Shown piece by piece: positions 51,183 to 60,451 of a stretch of 64,000 nt of DNA. Origin of the DNA: Candidatus Binatia bacterium. Lineage in GTDB: Bacteria; Desulfobacterota_B; Binatia; UBA9968; JAJDTQ01. Location of the stretch: positions 12,837-76,836 of the forward strand of contig JAJDTQ010000145.1 in assembly GCA_022827045.1 (NCBI GenBank), in the 5' to 3' direction. Positions within the stretch are counted from its first letter, which is position 1; each line of letters starts with the position of its first letter. A program made the translations under genes and the position numbers. The notes beneath the pieces are model-generated. The model worked only from the letters and a program-made list of their open reading frames with translations, was not told the origin of the DNA and searched no databases.

Positions 51183-52214
51183 TCAACCCGCGAATGCCCG
51201 GAGGTGGCGCCGCGCCGCGCAGGCGGCCTTCGTGCTGAGAGAGGAAAGGGGATGAGAGCGGAGGTCGTCGAGGCCGACCCAGCGCCAATCCGGTCCTTTG
51301 ACAGCAACTCTCCGCCGTAGCACGTAGACCGGCGCGGTGATGCGCATGTCGGTGATGGCGTGACGGATGACCGCCACGGGGCCGGATTGTCGGAGGGTTT
51401 CGTCGCCGACCCCGGATGGCAGCGTCTCCGGGGTGGGCAGCTCCCACAGGCCCGCCAGCAGGCCCTCCTCTGGACGACGGTGGAGTAGAATCCGCGATCG
51501 CGATTCCACGAAGACCAGCGGCCACCGCACGGCTCTGGTGCGCATGGTCTGTCGGCGCGGCCCGTCAAAGACGCCGGACGCCCGCGCGCGGCACCAGCGG
51601 GCCAACGGGCAGCGCCCGCACATCGGCTCCGCGGGCAGGCAGACGGTGGCGCCGAGCTCCATGACGGCCTGGTTGAAGTCCCCGGGACGGCTGCGGGACA
51701 CCATCTCTTCGGCGGATTCGTCGATGCCCTTGAGATCCGTGAGGCCGAGCAGACGCGCGTAGACACGCCGGACGTTGCCGTCCGGCGCGGGATAGCGCCG
51801 GTCGAAGGCGATGCTCATGATCGCGCCGGCCGTGTAACGTCCGATGCCCGGCAGCCGCAGCAGCGCCCGGTAATTCGCCGGCAGGCGCCCGCCGTGGTGG
51901 CTCACCAACAGGCGCGCCACCTGCTTCAGGTTAGCGGCGCGCCGGTAGTATCCCAGGCCGCTCCAGACGCTCCGGACGACGTCCAGGGATGCCCGGTCCA
52001 AGGACTCTACCGACGGAAACGCCTCCATGAAACGGTGATAGTAGGGCAGCACCGTCGCCACCTGGGTCTGCTGGAGCATGGTCTCGGAAACCCAGATGGC
52101 ATAAGGGTCCCGGGTCCCTCGCCAGGGCAGGTCGCGCTTGTTGCGATCGTACCAGCGCAGGAGCGCGGCGCGCATCCGTGATCGCACCTTGGAGGGGTGA
52201 CCGGTCTCCGCCAT
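51183..52214 (-). CDS. mutY: A/G-specific adenine DNA glycosylase MutY
   Basis: 343 residues. Helix-hairpin-helix LPGIGRYTAGAI, catalytic E44 (SETMLQQTQV) and D145 (PAPDGNV), and the 4Fe-4S ligands C192, C199, C202 and C208 (C-X6-C-X2-C-X5-C). The C-terminal NUDIX-like 8-oxoG recognition domain includes GLLAGLWELP. It removes A opposite 8-oxoguanine. The start at 52214 is a normal ATG. It is the last gene of the minus-strand run starting near 59 kb, 76 bp from the cyclodeaminase-like gene. Confidence 0.96.
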   Translation of the reverse strand: MAETGHPSKVRSRMRAALLRWYDRNKRDLPWRGTRDPYAIWVSETMLQQTQVATVLPYYHRFMEAFPSVESLDRASLDVVRSVWSGLGYYRRAANLKQVARLLVSHHGGRLPANYRALLRLPGIGRYTAGAIMSIAFDRRYPAPDGNVRRVYARLLGLTDLKGIDESAEEMVSRSRPGDFNQAVMELGATVCLPAEPMCGRCPLARWCRARASGVFDGPRRQTMRTRAVRWPLVFVESRSRILLHRRPEEGLLAGLWELPTPETLPSGVGDETLRQSGPVAVIRHAITDMRITAPVYVLRRRVAVKGPDWRWVGLDDLRSHPLSSLSTKAACAARRHLRAFAG

Positions 52215-52290
52215 TCGCTGTGTTGCGGTGGACGCCGGCGAGGGCGACCACCGGTCGCCCCTGCACTCGCCAACTTCGATCGACAGACTC

Positions 52291-53388
52291 CTAGTCGCGG
52301 ATGTCCTGGAGGAACCACTCCTGCGGCAGCGGATGCCCCAGCCCCTTGGCCTTGGCCTGCTCGTACACGGTGCCCCCCACCGCGGCGAACTGGAGGCCCT
52401 GGGTGCCCTGGTTGTTGAGGAACGTCACCTGCCGGTCGCTGGTCCTCCCCGGCCACCGGCCTGCCATCAGGTCGGGGATGGTGCCGATGTTCTTGTTGTC
52501 GATCTCGCGGATGGGGGAGGGCGGGATCTTGCTCCGCTCCTCGTCGGTGCCGGCGATGTAGGCGAACATCCCGTCGGAGCCGTGGATGGTTCCCACCGGA
52601 GGATTGTCCAGCACCAGCGTGGAGGCTCCCAGGCGCGCCTGCAGGTCGCACTTGGCCAGGACTTCCGCCCCGGCCTCGTTGGAGCGGACATTGGTGATGT
52701 GCATGCCGGGTTCCACCCATTCCGGCTTCATCACCTGGACCAGGGAGTCCGTGGCCATGGCGATGATGTCGACGCCGCGGCAGGCCGCCTCCGCGCTGTC
52801 GCAGGTCTCGACGTTGAGGCCCAGTTGCTCGCGCATCTCCGCGGCGAATGCTTCCCGGTTGGCCTTGGTGGGGCTGAACACGCGCAGAAGCTCGATGTCC
52901 CGCACCTCGTGGATGGCCTGGGTGTAGGTCCGCGCCATGCCGCCCGAGCCCAGCATGCCCACCACCTTGGAGTCCGGGCGGGAGAGGTACTTGACCCCGA
53001 GCCCGGCGCAGGCTCCCACCCGCATGTGCTGCAGGTAGCCGTCGTTCATCAGCGCCAGCGGCTCGCCGTTGCGCACGCTCAGGAGAAAGATGAGGCCGCA
53101 GTAGGTGCCCGGCTCGATACAGTACTTGTCCTCGGTCTCGAACTCCCCGTCCTTCTCCCAGACGAGCATGTCCGATTTCATGCGGATGGCCAGGTACCCC
53201 AGCGACCGGGTGGCCCCTTCCATGGTGCCCCAGCGGTAGTAGTGGGGTTCCCGCGGCACGTAGAAGTCGATCCTCGGCCGGTACGCCGCCTCGTTCCTGG
53301 AGAGGTCGCGGTAGGCGTCCTCCATGGCGTCGAGGCAGGTCTTCATGTCCAGGACTTCCTGGATGTGCTCATTGGTCAGAAACAGCAT
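52291..53388 (-). CDS. Ornithine cyclodeaminase/mu-crystallin family protein
   Basis: 365 residues; NAD-binding GMLGSGGMARTY, HMRVGACAGLGVKYLSRPDS, and NVRSNEAGAEVLAKCDL. The family includes ornithine cyclodeaminase, ketimine reductases and amino-acid dehydrogenases. The catalytic Asp position of ornithine cyclodeaminase (about residue 230) is not obvious, so an imine or ketimine reductase is as likely. ATG with GGAGGAG upstream; overlaps the TatD-like gene by 20 bp, so they are coupled. Its genomic company suggests a catabolic function. Confidence 0.85.
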   Translation of the reverse strand: MLFLTNEHIQEVLDMKTCLDAMEDAYRDLSRNEAAYRPRIDFYVPREPHYYRWGTMEGATRSLGYLAIRMKSDMLVWEKDGEFETEDKYCIEPGTYCGLIFLLSVRNGEPLALMNDGYLQHMRVGACAGLGVKYLSRPDSKVVGMLGSGGMARTYTQAIHEVRDIELLRVFSPTKANREAFAAEMREQLGLNVETCDSAEAACRGVDIIAMATDSLVQVMKPEWVEPGMHITNVRSNEAGAEVLAKCDLQARLGASTLVLDNPPVGTIHGSDGMFAYIAGTDEERSKIPPSPIREIDNKNIGTIPDLMAGRWPGRTSDRQVTFLNNQGTQGLQFAAVGGTVYEQAKAKGLGHPLPQEWFLQDIRD

Positions 53389-54187
53389 TGCTCCTCCTTG
53401 TCGCGTTGTCGTTCTGTCGTTCCAGCAGCGCCTGCGCTCCCGCGAGCCTGGGATCGCCGCCGATGAGCCGCAGGAAATTGGCCTGGATCACGGCCTCCAT
53501 CTTCTCCGGTGGCAACCCCTTGAGCCGCGCCACCTCGGCCACCACGTCGGCGATGATGTCCGGCTGCGCCACCTCGCCGGCGAGCCAGCGGTGGCCGCCG
53601 GGATTGTCGGTTTCGGAAAGCAGTTGCCGGGGCGGCACGGCCCGCGCCACCTCCCGTATCTTCTCCGAATACAACACTTCGACCCCCACGGTGAAGAGGT
53701 AGCCCTCGGCGATCATCTCGTCGAGCACATCCATCGGGCCGGAGTACCAGTGGACGATGGCCTTCTTCATGCCGAAGGCGCGCAGCGTGTCGAGGATGCG
53801 CCGTTCCGCGCCCTTGGTATGAAGGTTGACGATCTTGTTCGAGCCTGCCGCCTCGCGGATCAGGAACTCGAATACGCGGATCTGACGCGGATAGGTGGCC
53901 GTGTCCCGCACCCAGTGAAAGTCGAGCCCCAGCTCCCCGAGCATGGGGCTTCGGGCCATCATCTCCGGGAACTCCTCCAGGCGGTCCGAGTATTCCGCCG
54001 CCCGCCGCGGGTGGATGCCGAAGCTGGGCAGCACGAAAGCCGATTCCTCGGCCAGCGCGAGGTTGCGCCGGTAGGAGTCCGGGTCCATGGAGTTGGCCAG
54101 CGTGAGGATGCGTCTCCGCTCGATGCACGCCAGCGCTTTCCGCGGCTCATCGTAGTGGTCGAGATGAGCGTGGGCGTCGATCAGCAT
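53369..54187 (-). CDS. TatD-family metal-dependent hydrolase
   Basis: 272 residues with the TatD metal ligands: DAHAHLD (4-10), SFGIHP, GELGLDFHW, NLHTKG and SETDNPGGHRW. The family covers 3'-exonuclease/DNase TatD and other amidohydrolase-superfamily activities. The stop overlaps the next gene (cyclodeaminase-like) by 20 bp. In this catabolic neighbourhood a lactonase or hydrolase activity is also possible. Confidence 0.85.
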   Translation of the reverse strand: MLIDAHAHLDHYDEPRKALACIERRRILTLANSMDPDSYRRNLALAEESAFVLPSFGIHPRRAAEYSDRLEEFPEMMARSPMLGELGLDFHWVRDTATYPRQIRVFEFLIREAAGSNKIVNLHTKGAERRILDTLRAFGMKKAIVHWYSGPMDVLDEMIAEGYLFTVGVEVLYSEKIREVARAVPPRQLLSETDNPGGHRWLAGEVAQPDIIADVVAEVARLKGLPPEKMEAVIQANFLRLIGGDPRLAGAQALLERQNDNATRRSNAVSDQ

Positions 54188-54229
54188 GGCGGCTCCGGGC
54201 TGGCGGACGTGCCCGACCCCTGGCGCGCC

Positions 54230-55636
54230 TTACCTGAAACGCGCGCCGAAATACTTCGACAGGTCGATGCCGTCCGTCCCCGGCACCTTGATCTCCAGTG
54301 GGTAGTCGGATTTGCGGGTGGCGTCCACCCCGACCTTGGTGACCAGGTGGGATCCGCCGGCCGGGTCGTAGGAGGCCGGGTCCAGCGGGGAGCCACGGGA
54401 GTGGGTGACCATGAACACGTCGCGGTCGGCACGCACCCGGGTGGCGATGGCGTGCATGACGTCGCTGTCGTTGCTGATGTCCACGTCCTCGTCCACGCAG
54501 ACGACGAACTTGAGGAACGGGTCGGCGGCGAAGGCGGCCATGGCCGCGTTCTTGGCGTCGCCGTCGATCATGGATTCCATCTGGATGTAGCAGATGTAGC
54601 GGGAGCGCCCGCAGGGCGGCACGTACACCGCCTTCACCCCCGCACTCGCAATGCGGCAGGTGTGGTAGATGTAACTGTTCCGCGTCACCCCGGACAGGAG
54701 CAGGTTGTCGGCGTGCCCCACGAACGAGCTCTGGTAGAGCGCATTCTTCTTCATGGTGATGGCCTTCACGTACACCACCGGGTTGATGCGCTGAGGGCCG
54801 TAGGTGCCCGGATACTCGCCGAAGGGCGCCTCTTCCTCCATCTCCGTGGGATGGATCTCGCACTCCAGCACGATTTCGGCGCTGGCGGGTACCTCCACGT
54901 CGATGGTCTTGCACTTCACCAGCTCCACGGGCCGGCCCAGCATGGAGCCGGCGATGCTGAACTCGTCGGTGTCGATGGAGGTGAAGCTCAGGTTGCCGAT
55001 GTTCATGGCCGGGTGGCCGCCGATGACCGCGGCCATCTGCGTGGGCAGGCCACGGGACTTGTTCTTCTTGAGGATGTAGTGGCCGTGGGCGGTCTCGGAG
55101 ATCTGGATGCCGAAGCGGTTCGGGCCCTTCAGTTGCAGCCGGTAGATGCCGGCGTTGCGGATGCCGGTGTCCGGCTCCTTCATCACGTCGAACGCCAGCG
55201 TGATGTAACGGCCGGCGTCCATCTCGTGGTACTGGAGGATAGGGAACATGGTGACGTCCACGTCGTCGCCGGTGAGCACCACCTCCTGGCACGGCCCGCC
55301 CTCCACCTCCACCGGCGGCACCGGGTTCGCCTCGCGCCTGCCGTACTCGTGAATGAAGTCCGCGGGGGTGGCGTCGTAGGGCAGCCCGATGGCCATGGCC
55401 AGCCGCGGGAAGCTCGCGTGCATGTTGGTGACCAGCGGGATCGAGGAGCCCTTGACGTTCTCGAAGATCACGCACGGGAACTGCTGCTGCCGCTCCAGCT
55501 TGGCCAGGATCCCGGTGACCTCGAAAACCGGATCCACCTCGCGGGTGACCCGGATGACCTCGTCCGGATAGTTGTCCTCCAGAAAGGCGATGGCCTCGCC
55601 GAGGGTCTGTCCCATACCGTTGCTTGACGTTGCCAT
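54230..55636 (-). CDS. UbiD-family prenyl-FMN-dependent decarboxylase
   Basis: 468 residues from ATG 55636. UbiD blocks are ETAHGHYILKKNKSRGLPTQMAAVIGGHP, AGSMLGRPVELVKCKTIDVEVPASAEIVLECEIHP (with the Glu-Arg-Glu region), EEEAPFGEYPGTYG and VCVDEDVDISNDSDV. It reversibly decarboxylates aromatic or alpha,beta-unsaturated acids using prenylated FMN. No UbiX flavin prenyltransferase is in the window. It lies between the TatD-like gene and a molybdenum hydroxylase subunit on the same strand. The start codon lacks a clear ribosome binding site. Confidence 0.93.
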   Translation of the reverse strand: MATSSNGMGQTLGEAIAFLEDNYPDEVIRVTREVDPVFEVTGILAKLERQQQFPCVIFENVKGSSIPLVTNMHASFPRLAMAIGLPYDATPADFIHEYGRREANPVPPVEVEGGPCQEVVLTGDDVDVTMFPILQYHEMDAGRYITLAFDVMKEPDTGIRNAGIYRLQLKGPNRFGIQISETAHGHYILKKNKSRGLPTQMAAVIGGHPAMNIGNLSFTSIDTDEFSIAGSMLGRPVELVKCKTIDVEVPASAEIVLECEIHPTEMEEEAPFGEYPGTYGPQRINPVVYVKAITMKKNALYQSSFVGHADNLLLSGVTRNSYIYHTCRIASAGVKAVYVPPCGRSRYICYIQMESMIDGDAKNAAMAAFAADPFLKFVVCVDEDVDISNDSDVMHAIATRVRADRDVFMVTHSRGSPLDPASYDPAGGSHLVTKVGVDATRKSDYPLEIKVPGTDGIDLSKYFGARFR

Positions 55637-55705
55637 AGTGACGGGTGGCTTAACACGCGGGTACCCCTGCCGCAAGTTGAAGACTCCTCCACGGTGCGAT
55701 GGGAC

Positions 55706-55740
55706 TTGTAGGGGCGGGTTTCCAATCCGCCCGTGACCGC
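55706..55740. repeat. Dispersed palindromic repeat, class GGGCGGGTTTCCAATCCGCCC
   Basis: A short interrupted palindrome (arms GGGCGG and CCGCCC around GTTTCCAAT) in the 114-bp gap between the UbiD and molybdenum hydroxylase genes. Confidence 0.55.
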
Positions 55741-55750
55741 GCCGTGGCGC

Positions 55751-58138
55751 CTATCCGCGGCGGTGCTTCCTGAGGAGTGCCAGCACCCGCTCGGGTGTGA
55801 CCGGGGTCTCGGATATTTCAATTCCACCGAAGGGGCGCAGCGCGTCCACCACTGCGTTGGCCACGGCCACCGGCGGGGCGATGGCGCCGCCTTCGCCGAT
55901 GCCCTTGAGGCCCAGCGGATTGAGTGGGGAGGGGGTCTCGAGGTGCACCTGCCGTATGTCCGGCACCTCGCCGCAGCTCGGCAGCAGGTAGTCGAGGAAG
56001 GTGCCGCTCAGGAGCTGTCCCAGCTCGTCGTAGACGAACTCCTCGTAGAGCGCGCCGCCGATGCCTTGCGCGACGCCGCCGCGCACCTGGCCCTCGACGA
56101 AGAGGGGGTTGATGGCGGGCCCGGAGTCGTGGGCCACGGCGTAGTCCAGGAGCGTTACTTCTCCCGTGCCCGCGTCCACCTCCACCACCGCCACGTGGGC
56201 GGCGTGGGCCCAGGTGACGGTCTGTGGCACGTAGTAGTAGGTAGCCTCCAGCCTGGGCTCCATTTCTTCGGGCAGCTTCGAGGCCCACCCCGGCACCGCG
56301 GCGCCGGCCAGTTCGGCCAGGGAAACGCCGTGGTCCGGCCGCTCCGCCACGAAGACGCGGCCGCCGCGCGTAGTCAGGTCGTCCGGGTTGGCCTCCAGCA
56401 GGTGGCCGGCCAGCTCGAACACCTTGCCCTTGAGGCGGCGGGTGGCCTCGTGGATGGCCGTGCCGGCGTTTACGGTGCTGCGGCTGGCGAAGGTGCCGAC
56501 GCCGTAACGGATGGCGTCGGTGTCGCCGCCCACCACCGTGACGTCCTCCGGCACAACCCCCCAGAGGTCGGCGGTGAGCTGCGCGAACACGGTCTCGTGC
56601 CCCTGGCCGTGGCCGCTGGCGCCCACCGATACCAGTAGCTTGCCGGAGGAGTCCACCTCCACCCGTGCGCCCTCGAAGGAGCCGACGCCGGTCCCCTCCG
56701 TGTAGAAGCCGATGCCCACGCCGAGGTAGCAGCCGTGGGGCCGGGGCTGCTTCTGCCGCGCGCGTACGTCGTCGTAGCGGCACGCGTCCAGGGCCTTTGT
56801 CAGAGTGGCGGGGAAGTCGCCGTTGTCATAGCGCACCGGCATTCCGTCCCGATACAGGACGCCGGCGTCGTAGGGGATCTCCTCGGGCTGCACGAAGTTA
56901 CGGAAGCGCACCTCGGCCGGGTCGAGGCCCAGCTCCCCGGCGATGCGGTCGATGCAACGCTCCATCACGAACACCGCCTCGGGACGCCCGGCGCCGCGGT
57001 AGGGCGCGTTGGGGACTTTGTTGGTGGCCACGCAGGTGCCGGTGACGGCGAGGCTCGGGACGCGGTAGGGGCCCTGGAGGTGGGCCGAGGTGTTGTAGGC
57101 GTCGGTGAGCCCCATGGGGTTGTAGGCGCCGTTATCCAGCAGGAAGCGGTCCTTCAGGGCCAGTATCCGACCGTCGTCGTCAAACCCCAGCTCCACGTAG
57201 TGTATCTGGTCCCGGGCGTGGGCCGTGCTGATGAAATGCTCCCGGCGGTCCTCGATCCACTGCACCGGCCGCCCCAGCTTCAGGGCGAGGTAGGGCACCA
57301 GCACTTCCTCGGGATAGACCAGTACCTTGGGCCCGAACCCGCCGCCCACGTGGGGCGCCACTACGCGGATGGCCTCCTCGGTCATGCCGAGTTGGGAGGC
57401 GATCTGCCGGCGTACGCTGTGAGGAACTTGCGTGGACGACCACACGGTCAGGCGGCGCGGCTTGACCTCGGCCATGGCCACGACGCCTCTTCCCTCCATG
57501 GGGATGCCGCCGTGGCGCCGGTGGTGCAGGCGTTCCTGGATGCGGTGGGGCGCGTTCTCCAGGGCCCGTTCCACGTCGCCCTTGGCGATGCTGAAGTGGA
57601 ACACGACGTTGTCGTCCGCGTCCTCGTGAACCCGCACCGCGTCCGGCTCCAGCGCCGCCTCCGGGTCCACCACCGGCGGCAGCTCCTCGTAGTCCACGGC
57701 GACGCCGTCGAGGGCGTCCTCGGCAAGGTAGCGATCCTCGGCCGCCACCATCGCCACCGGCTCGCCCACGTAGCGCACCTTGTCGAGGGCCAGCACCCGT
57801 GCCCGCGGCCCCTTGAGCACGGGCTTGATAGCCTGGAGCCAGGGCGCGGGATGGAACTCGAAGCTGGGAGGAAAGGGTTCGATGGATTCCCGGACATCCT
57901 CTCCGGTAAGGACCCGCACGACGCCCGGCATCGCGAGAGCGCCGCTGGCATCCACGGCGCGGATCCTGGCATGGGCGTGGGGACTGCGCAGCACCGCGGC
58001 GTGGAGCATCCCCGGAAACCGCAGGTCGCTCACGTAGGTGCCTTGCCCGCGCAGCAGCGGTTCCGCCTCCCGCATGGGGATGCTGCGCCCCATGTGACGC
58101 GTCGCGCCCTGATCCTTCATCGTCAAGGTTCCAGGCAT
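55751..58138 (-). CDS. Molybdenum hydroxylase (xanthine dehydrogenase/CoxL family) large subunit
   Basis: 795 residues, full length. The N-terminal domain (GRSIPMREAEPLLRGQGTYVSDL) is the usual hammerhead; molybdopterin motifs VGGGFGPK, APYRGAGRPEAVF, GQGHETVF, and the C-terminal KGIGEGG with the catalytic Glu. The absence of AYxCSFR argues against CO dehydrogenase. FAD and 2Fe-2S partner subunits are not adjacent. It sits between UbiD and a haem-oxygenase-like di-iron protein, suggesting attack on an N-heterocyclic or aromatic substrate followed by decarboxylation (inference). Confidence 0.93.
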   Translation of the reverse strand: MPGTLTMKDQGATRHMGRSIPMREAEPLLRGQGTYVSDLRFPGMLHAAVLRSPHAHARIRAVDASGALAMPGVVRVLTGEDVRESIEPFPPSFEFHPAPWLQAIKPVLKGPRARVLALDKVRYVGEPVAMVAAEDRYLAEDALDGVAVDYEELPPVVDPEAALEPDAVRVHEDADDNVVFHFSIAKGDVERALENAPHRIQERLHHRRHGGIPMEGRGVVAMAEVKPRRLTVWSSTQVPHSVRRQIASQLGMTEEAIRVVAPHVGGGFGPKVLVYPEEVLVPYLALKLGRPVQWIEDRREHFISTAHARDQIHYVELGFDDDGRILALKDRFLLDNGAYNPMGLTDAYNTSAHLQGPYRVPSLAVTGTCVATNKVPNAPYRGAGRPEAVFVMERCIDRIAGELGLDPAEVRFRNFVQPEEIPYDAGVLYRDGMPVRYDNGDFPATLTKALDACRYDDVRARQKQPRPHGCYLGVGIGFYTEGTGVGSFEGARVEVDSSGKLLVSVGASGHGQGHETVFAQLTADLWGVVPEDVTVVGGDTDAIRYGVGTFASRSTVNAGTAIHEATRRLKGKVFELAGHLLEANPDDLTTRGGRVFVAERPDHGVSLAELAGAAVPGWASKLPEEMEPRLEATYYYVPQTVTWAHAAHVAVVEVDAGTGEVTLLDYAVAHDSGPAINPLFVEGQVRGGVAQGIGGALYEEFVYDELGQLLSGTFLDYLLPSCGEVPDIRQVHLETPSPLNPLGLKGIGEGGAIAPPVAVANAVVDALRPFGGIEISETPVTPERVLALLRKHRRG

Positions 58139-58158
58139 CTGCTCGCTCTATCGCGGTC

Positions 58159-58263
58159 CGTCCTTCGACTCCGCGTCGCTACGCCTGTCCTGAGCTTGTC
58201 GAAGGGCTCGGGACGAACGGAAAAAGTCCCACCACCGTTCGTCCTGAGCGAAGTCGAAGGACG
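58159..58263. repeat. Long composite palindromic repeat (CTTCGAC...GTCGAAG class)
   Basis: Outer arms 58159-58170 and 58252-58263 are exact reverse complements (CGTCCTTCGACT and AGTCGAAGGACG). Inner segments around CGGGACGAACGG and CCGTTCGTCCTG nearly pair. The left half contains CTGAGCTTGTCGAAGGGC, a widespread intergenic unit. It is located between the molybdenum hydroxylase start and the stop of the di-iron protein gene. Confidence 0.7.
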
Positions 58264-58272
58264 CCATCTCTC

Positions 58273-58956
58273 CTAGATCGTCCAGATGTCGTAGAGCAGC
58301 TCCATCCGCCGGAACATGACCTCTCGGGTCTGTTGCTGGAGGTTTGGCGAGGTGAGGTAGCGGCGTCCGATGTCCTCCGCCAGGGTGCCGTGCTCCTCGT
58401 CGGCCTCCACGTGGACTGTGAAGAAGCGCACCGACTCGGGGGTCATGCCGTAGCTGTCGATGAACCCCTTTCCCAGCGCCGCCGCGGCCGGACCGAAGGT
58501 CCCCTCGGCGCCCATCTGCGCCGCCATCACCACGAACCATGGGTGCGTGTGGATCACCAGTTCGGCGAAGTACAAGTGCGCCGCGGTGGCCGGCAGCAGC
58601 GAGGCGTTCTCCAGGTCCGCGCGCTTGAGGCCGATGGCCTCGGCGAACTCCACGAACATGTCGGGATGGCCGGAGGCGCCGGGCAGGAGGCCGCGGGTTT
58701 CCTCCTCGGCCACTTCGAACAGCTTGGGAGCGAACTCGGGATCGCTGCACGCCACGTAGCGAAGCAGGGCGATGCGCGGCACCGCCACGCGGAACTGGTA
58801 GTCCTGTACGGCCCAGGTGCGGATGTGGTCTATCGAGGCGGTGCCGTCGCATATGGCCTTCACGAACGGGTGATTGATGCGCAGCTTGGGAAATACCGCG
58901 ATCTCCTTCTTGAGCTGCTCGACGAACTCGTCGGCGGAAAGGGGCTGGCTGTCCAT
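58273..58956 (-). CDS. Haem-oxygenase-like di-iron (TenA/PqqC-superfamily) protein
   Basis: 227 residues, all-helical. The pattern EEETRGLL, an acid/His pair (HPDMF, HTHPWF) and the C-terminal HVEADEEH fits iron-containing members of the haem-oxygenase-like fold, which include di-iron oxidases and oxygenases (CADD, UndA, SznF class), and less well the TenA thiaminases. ATG with GGGAGAC upstream. It is the first gene of the UbiD/molybdenum hydroxylase strand run. An oxidative C-C or C-N cleavage is possible; the substrate is unknown. Confidence 0.78.
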   Translation of the reverse strand: MDSQPLSADEFVEQLKKEIAVFPKLRINHPFVKAICDGTASIDHIRTWAVQDYQFRVAVPRIALLRYVACSDPEFAPKLFEVAEEETRGLLPGASGHPDMFVEFAEAIGLKRADLENASLLPATAAHLYFAELVIHTHPWFVVMAAQMGAEGTFGPAAAALGKGFIDSYGMTPESVRFFTVHVEADEEHGTLAEDIGRRYLTSPNLQQQTREVMFRRMELLYDIWTI

Positions 58957-59073
58957 GCTGATGTCTCCCTGTCATGAATGGTTGGTGCCGGCGGCACGCC
59001 TAAAGCTATCGGCTTTGGGAGGAAATGCCAATCCGGCATGGCACCGCGGAGCCGGCAGGAGATCAACGAGCCG

Positions 59074-59103
59074 TTGCCGTGCCGTCTGAAGGAGTGTTAG
59101 TAT
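59074..59103 (+). promoter_or_regulatory. Candidate promoter for the liv operon
   Basis: -35 TTGCCG (59074-59079) with TAGTAT (59098-59103) 18 nt downstream, about 45 bp before the livJ start. Moderate match to consensus. Confidence 0.4.
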
Positions 59104-59147
59104 CCCCACCTGCGTCGTAAGGCGCCAATCCAGGAGGAGGTATCGCC

Positions 59148-60338
59148 ATGAAGAAATTCACGTTTCTCGCCGCATCATTTCTGGCTTTGCTGCTGGCAGC
59201 CGGGACGGTATCGGCGGAGACCGTCAAGGTCGGCATCATTCTTCCCTACTCGGGCCCCAACGCGCAGTTGGGTCAGCAGGTGGACCGGGGCTTCGAGCTC
59301 TATCAGAAGCTCCACGCGGACGGGACCGGCGGGCACAAGATCGAGATCATCAAGCGGGACAGCACCGGGCCCAAGCCGGACGTGGCCAAGCGGCTTGCCA
59401 CCGAGCTCATCACCCGTGACAAGGTGGACATCGTGGCCGGCGTGGTCTACTCCAACAACGCTTTCGCCATCTCGGACGTGACGCGCAAGGCCAAGGTGCC
59501 GCTGCTCATCATGAACGCCGGAACCGCCGCCATCACCACCAGATCTCCGTATACGGCGCGGGTGTCGTTCACCATGTGGCAGGCGGCCTACCCGCTCGGC
59601 AAGTACGCCTATGACAAGATGAAGATCCGCACCGCGGCCGTGGCGTATGCCAACTACTCGCCGGGCAAGGACAGCAAGAACGCGTTCACCAAGGCGTTCA
59701 CCGCCGCCGGCGGCAAGGTGGTGGCGGACATACCGTTCCCCTTCCCGAAGATCCCGGACTTCACGCCGTTCCTGCAGTCCGTCAAGGACGCCAAGCCGGA
59801 TGCGCTGTACGTGTTCATCCCGGCCGGCAAGTGGGCCACCGGCGTCATGAAGACCTACGATGATCTCGGCATGAGGGCGGCCGGCATCGAGCTCATCGGC
59901 CCGGGAGACATCACCCAGGACTCCGAGCTGCCCAACATGGGACAGGTTCCGTTGGGCGTCGTCACTATGCACCACTACTCCGCGGCCGGCGACCGGGCCG
60001 AGAACAAGGCCTTCGTGAAGGCGTGGAAGGAGGCCTACGGCGCCGACAGCACGCCGGATTTCTTCGGTGTGCAGGGGTATGACGGCATGGCCGCCATCCA
60101 CGAGGTGGTGCGGAAGCTCGACGGCAAGATCGACGCCGACAAGGCCCTCGCCGTGTTGAAGGGTTGGAAGTTCGCGAGCCCGCGGGGTCCCATCATGATC
60201 GATCCCGAGACCCGGGACATCGTCCAGAACCAGTACCTGCGCAAGGTCGAGAAGCGCGGGAACGTTCTCGCCAACATCGAGACCGCGACCCTCGAAATGG
60301 TGAAGGACCCCTGGAAGGAGCTTGAGAAGAAGAAGTAG
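59148..60338 (+). CDS. Branched-chain-amino-acid-type ABC substrate-binding protein (LivJ-like)
   Basis: 396 residues with a signal peptide (MKKFTFLAASFLALLLAAG, cleavage near VSA-ET). Leu/Ile/Val-binding protein family: VKVGIILPYSGPNAQLGQQ, VDIVAGVVYSNNAFAISDV, and the GVQGYDGMAAIHEVVRKL C-terminal region. ATG with GGAGGAGG upstream. It heads a five-gene transporter operon. In this superfamily ligands range from branched-chain amino acids to aromatic acids and amides; the catabolic neighbourhood suggests an aromatic acid, but this is inference. Confidence 0.93.
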   Translation: MKKFTFLAASFLALLLAAGTVSAETVKVGIILPYSGPNAQLGQQVDRGFELYQKLHADGTGGHKIEIIKRDSTGPKPDVAKRLATELITRDKVDIVAGVVYSNNAFAISDVTRKAKVPLLIMNAGTAAITTRSPYTARVSFTMWQAAYPLGKYAYDKMKIRTAAVAYANYSPGKDSKNAFTKAFTAAGGKVVADIPFPFPKIPDFTPFLQSVKDAKPDALYVFIPAGKWATGVMKTYDDLGMRAAGIELIGPGDITQDSELPNMGQVPLGVVTMHHYSAAGDRAENKAFVKAWKEAYGADSTPDFFGVQGYDGMAAIHEVVRKLDGKIDADKALAVLKGWKFASPRGPIMIDPETRDIVQNQYLRKVEKRGNVLANIETATLEMVKDPWKELEKKK

Positions 60339-60451
60339 CCGGTAACCTGGAGAACGCGCCGCCTCGTGACAGCGCGGGGCGGCGCATCCACATCCGTACG
60401 CGACCCGCCGGTCACGCCTGCAAGCGACCGAACCATGGCAAGTCGTTTCCC

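Noticed and set aside
55751..58138. Form I carbon monoxide dehydrogenase large subunit
   Set aside because: The AYxCSFR active-site loop is absent; the loop reads YRGAGRP as in other molybdenum hydroxylases, and coxM/coxS are not adjacent.
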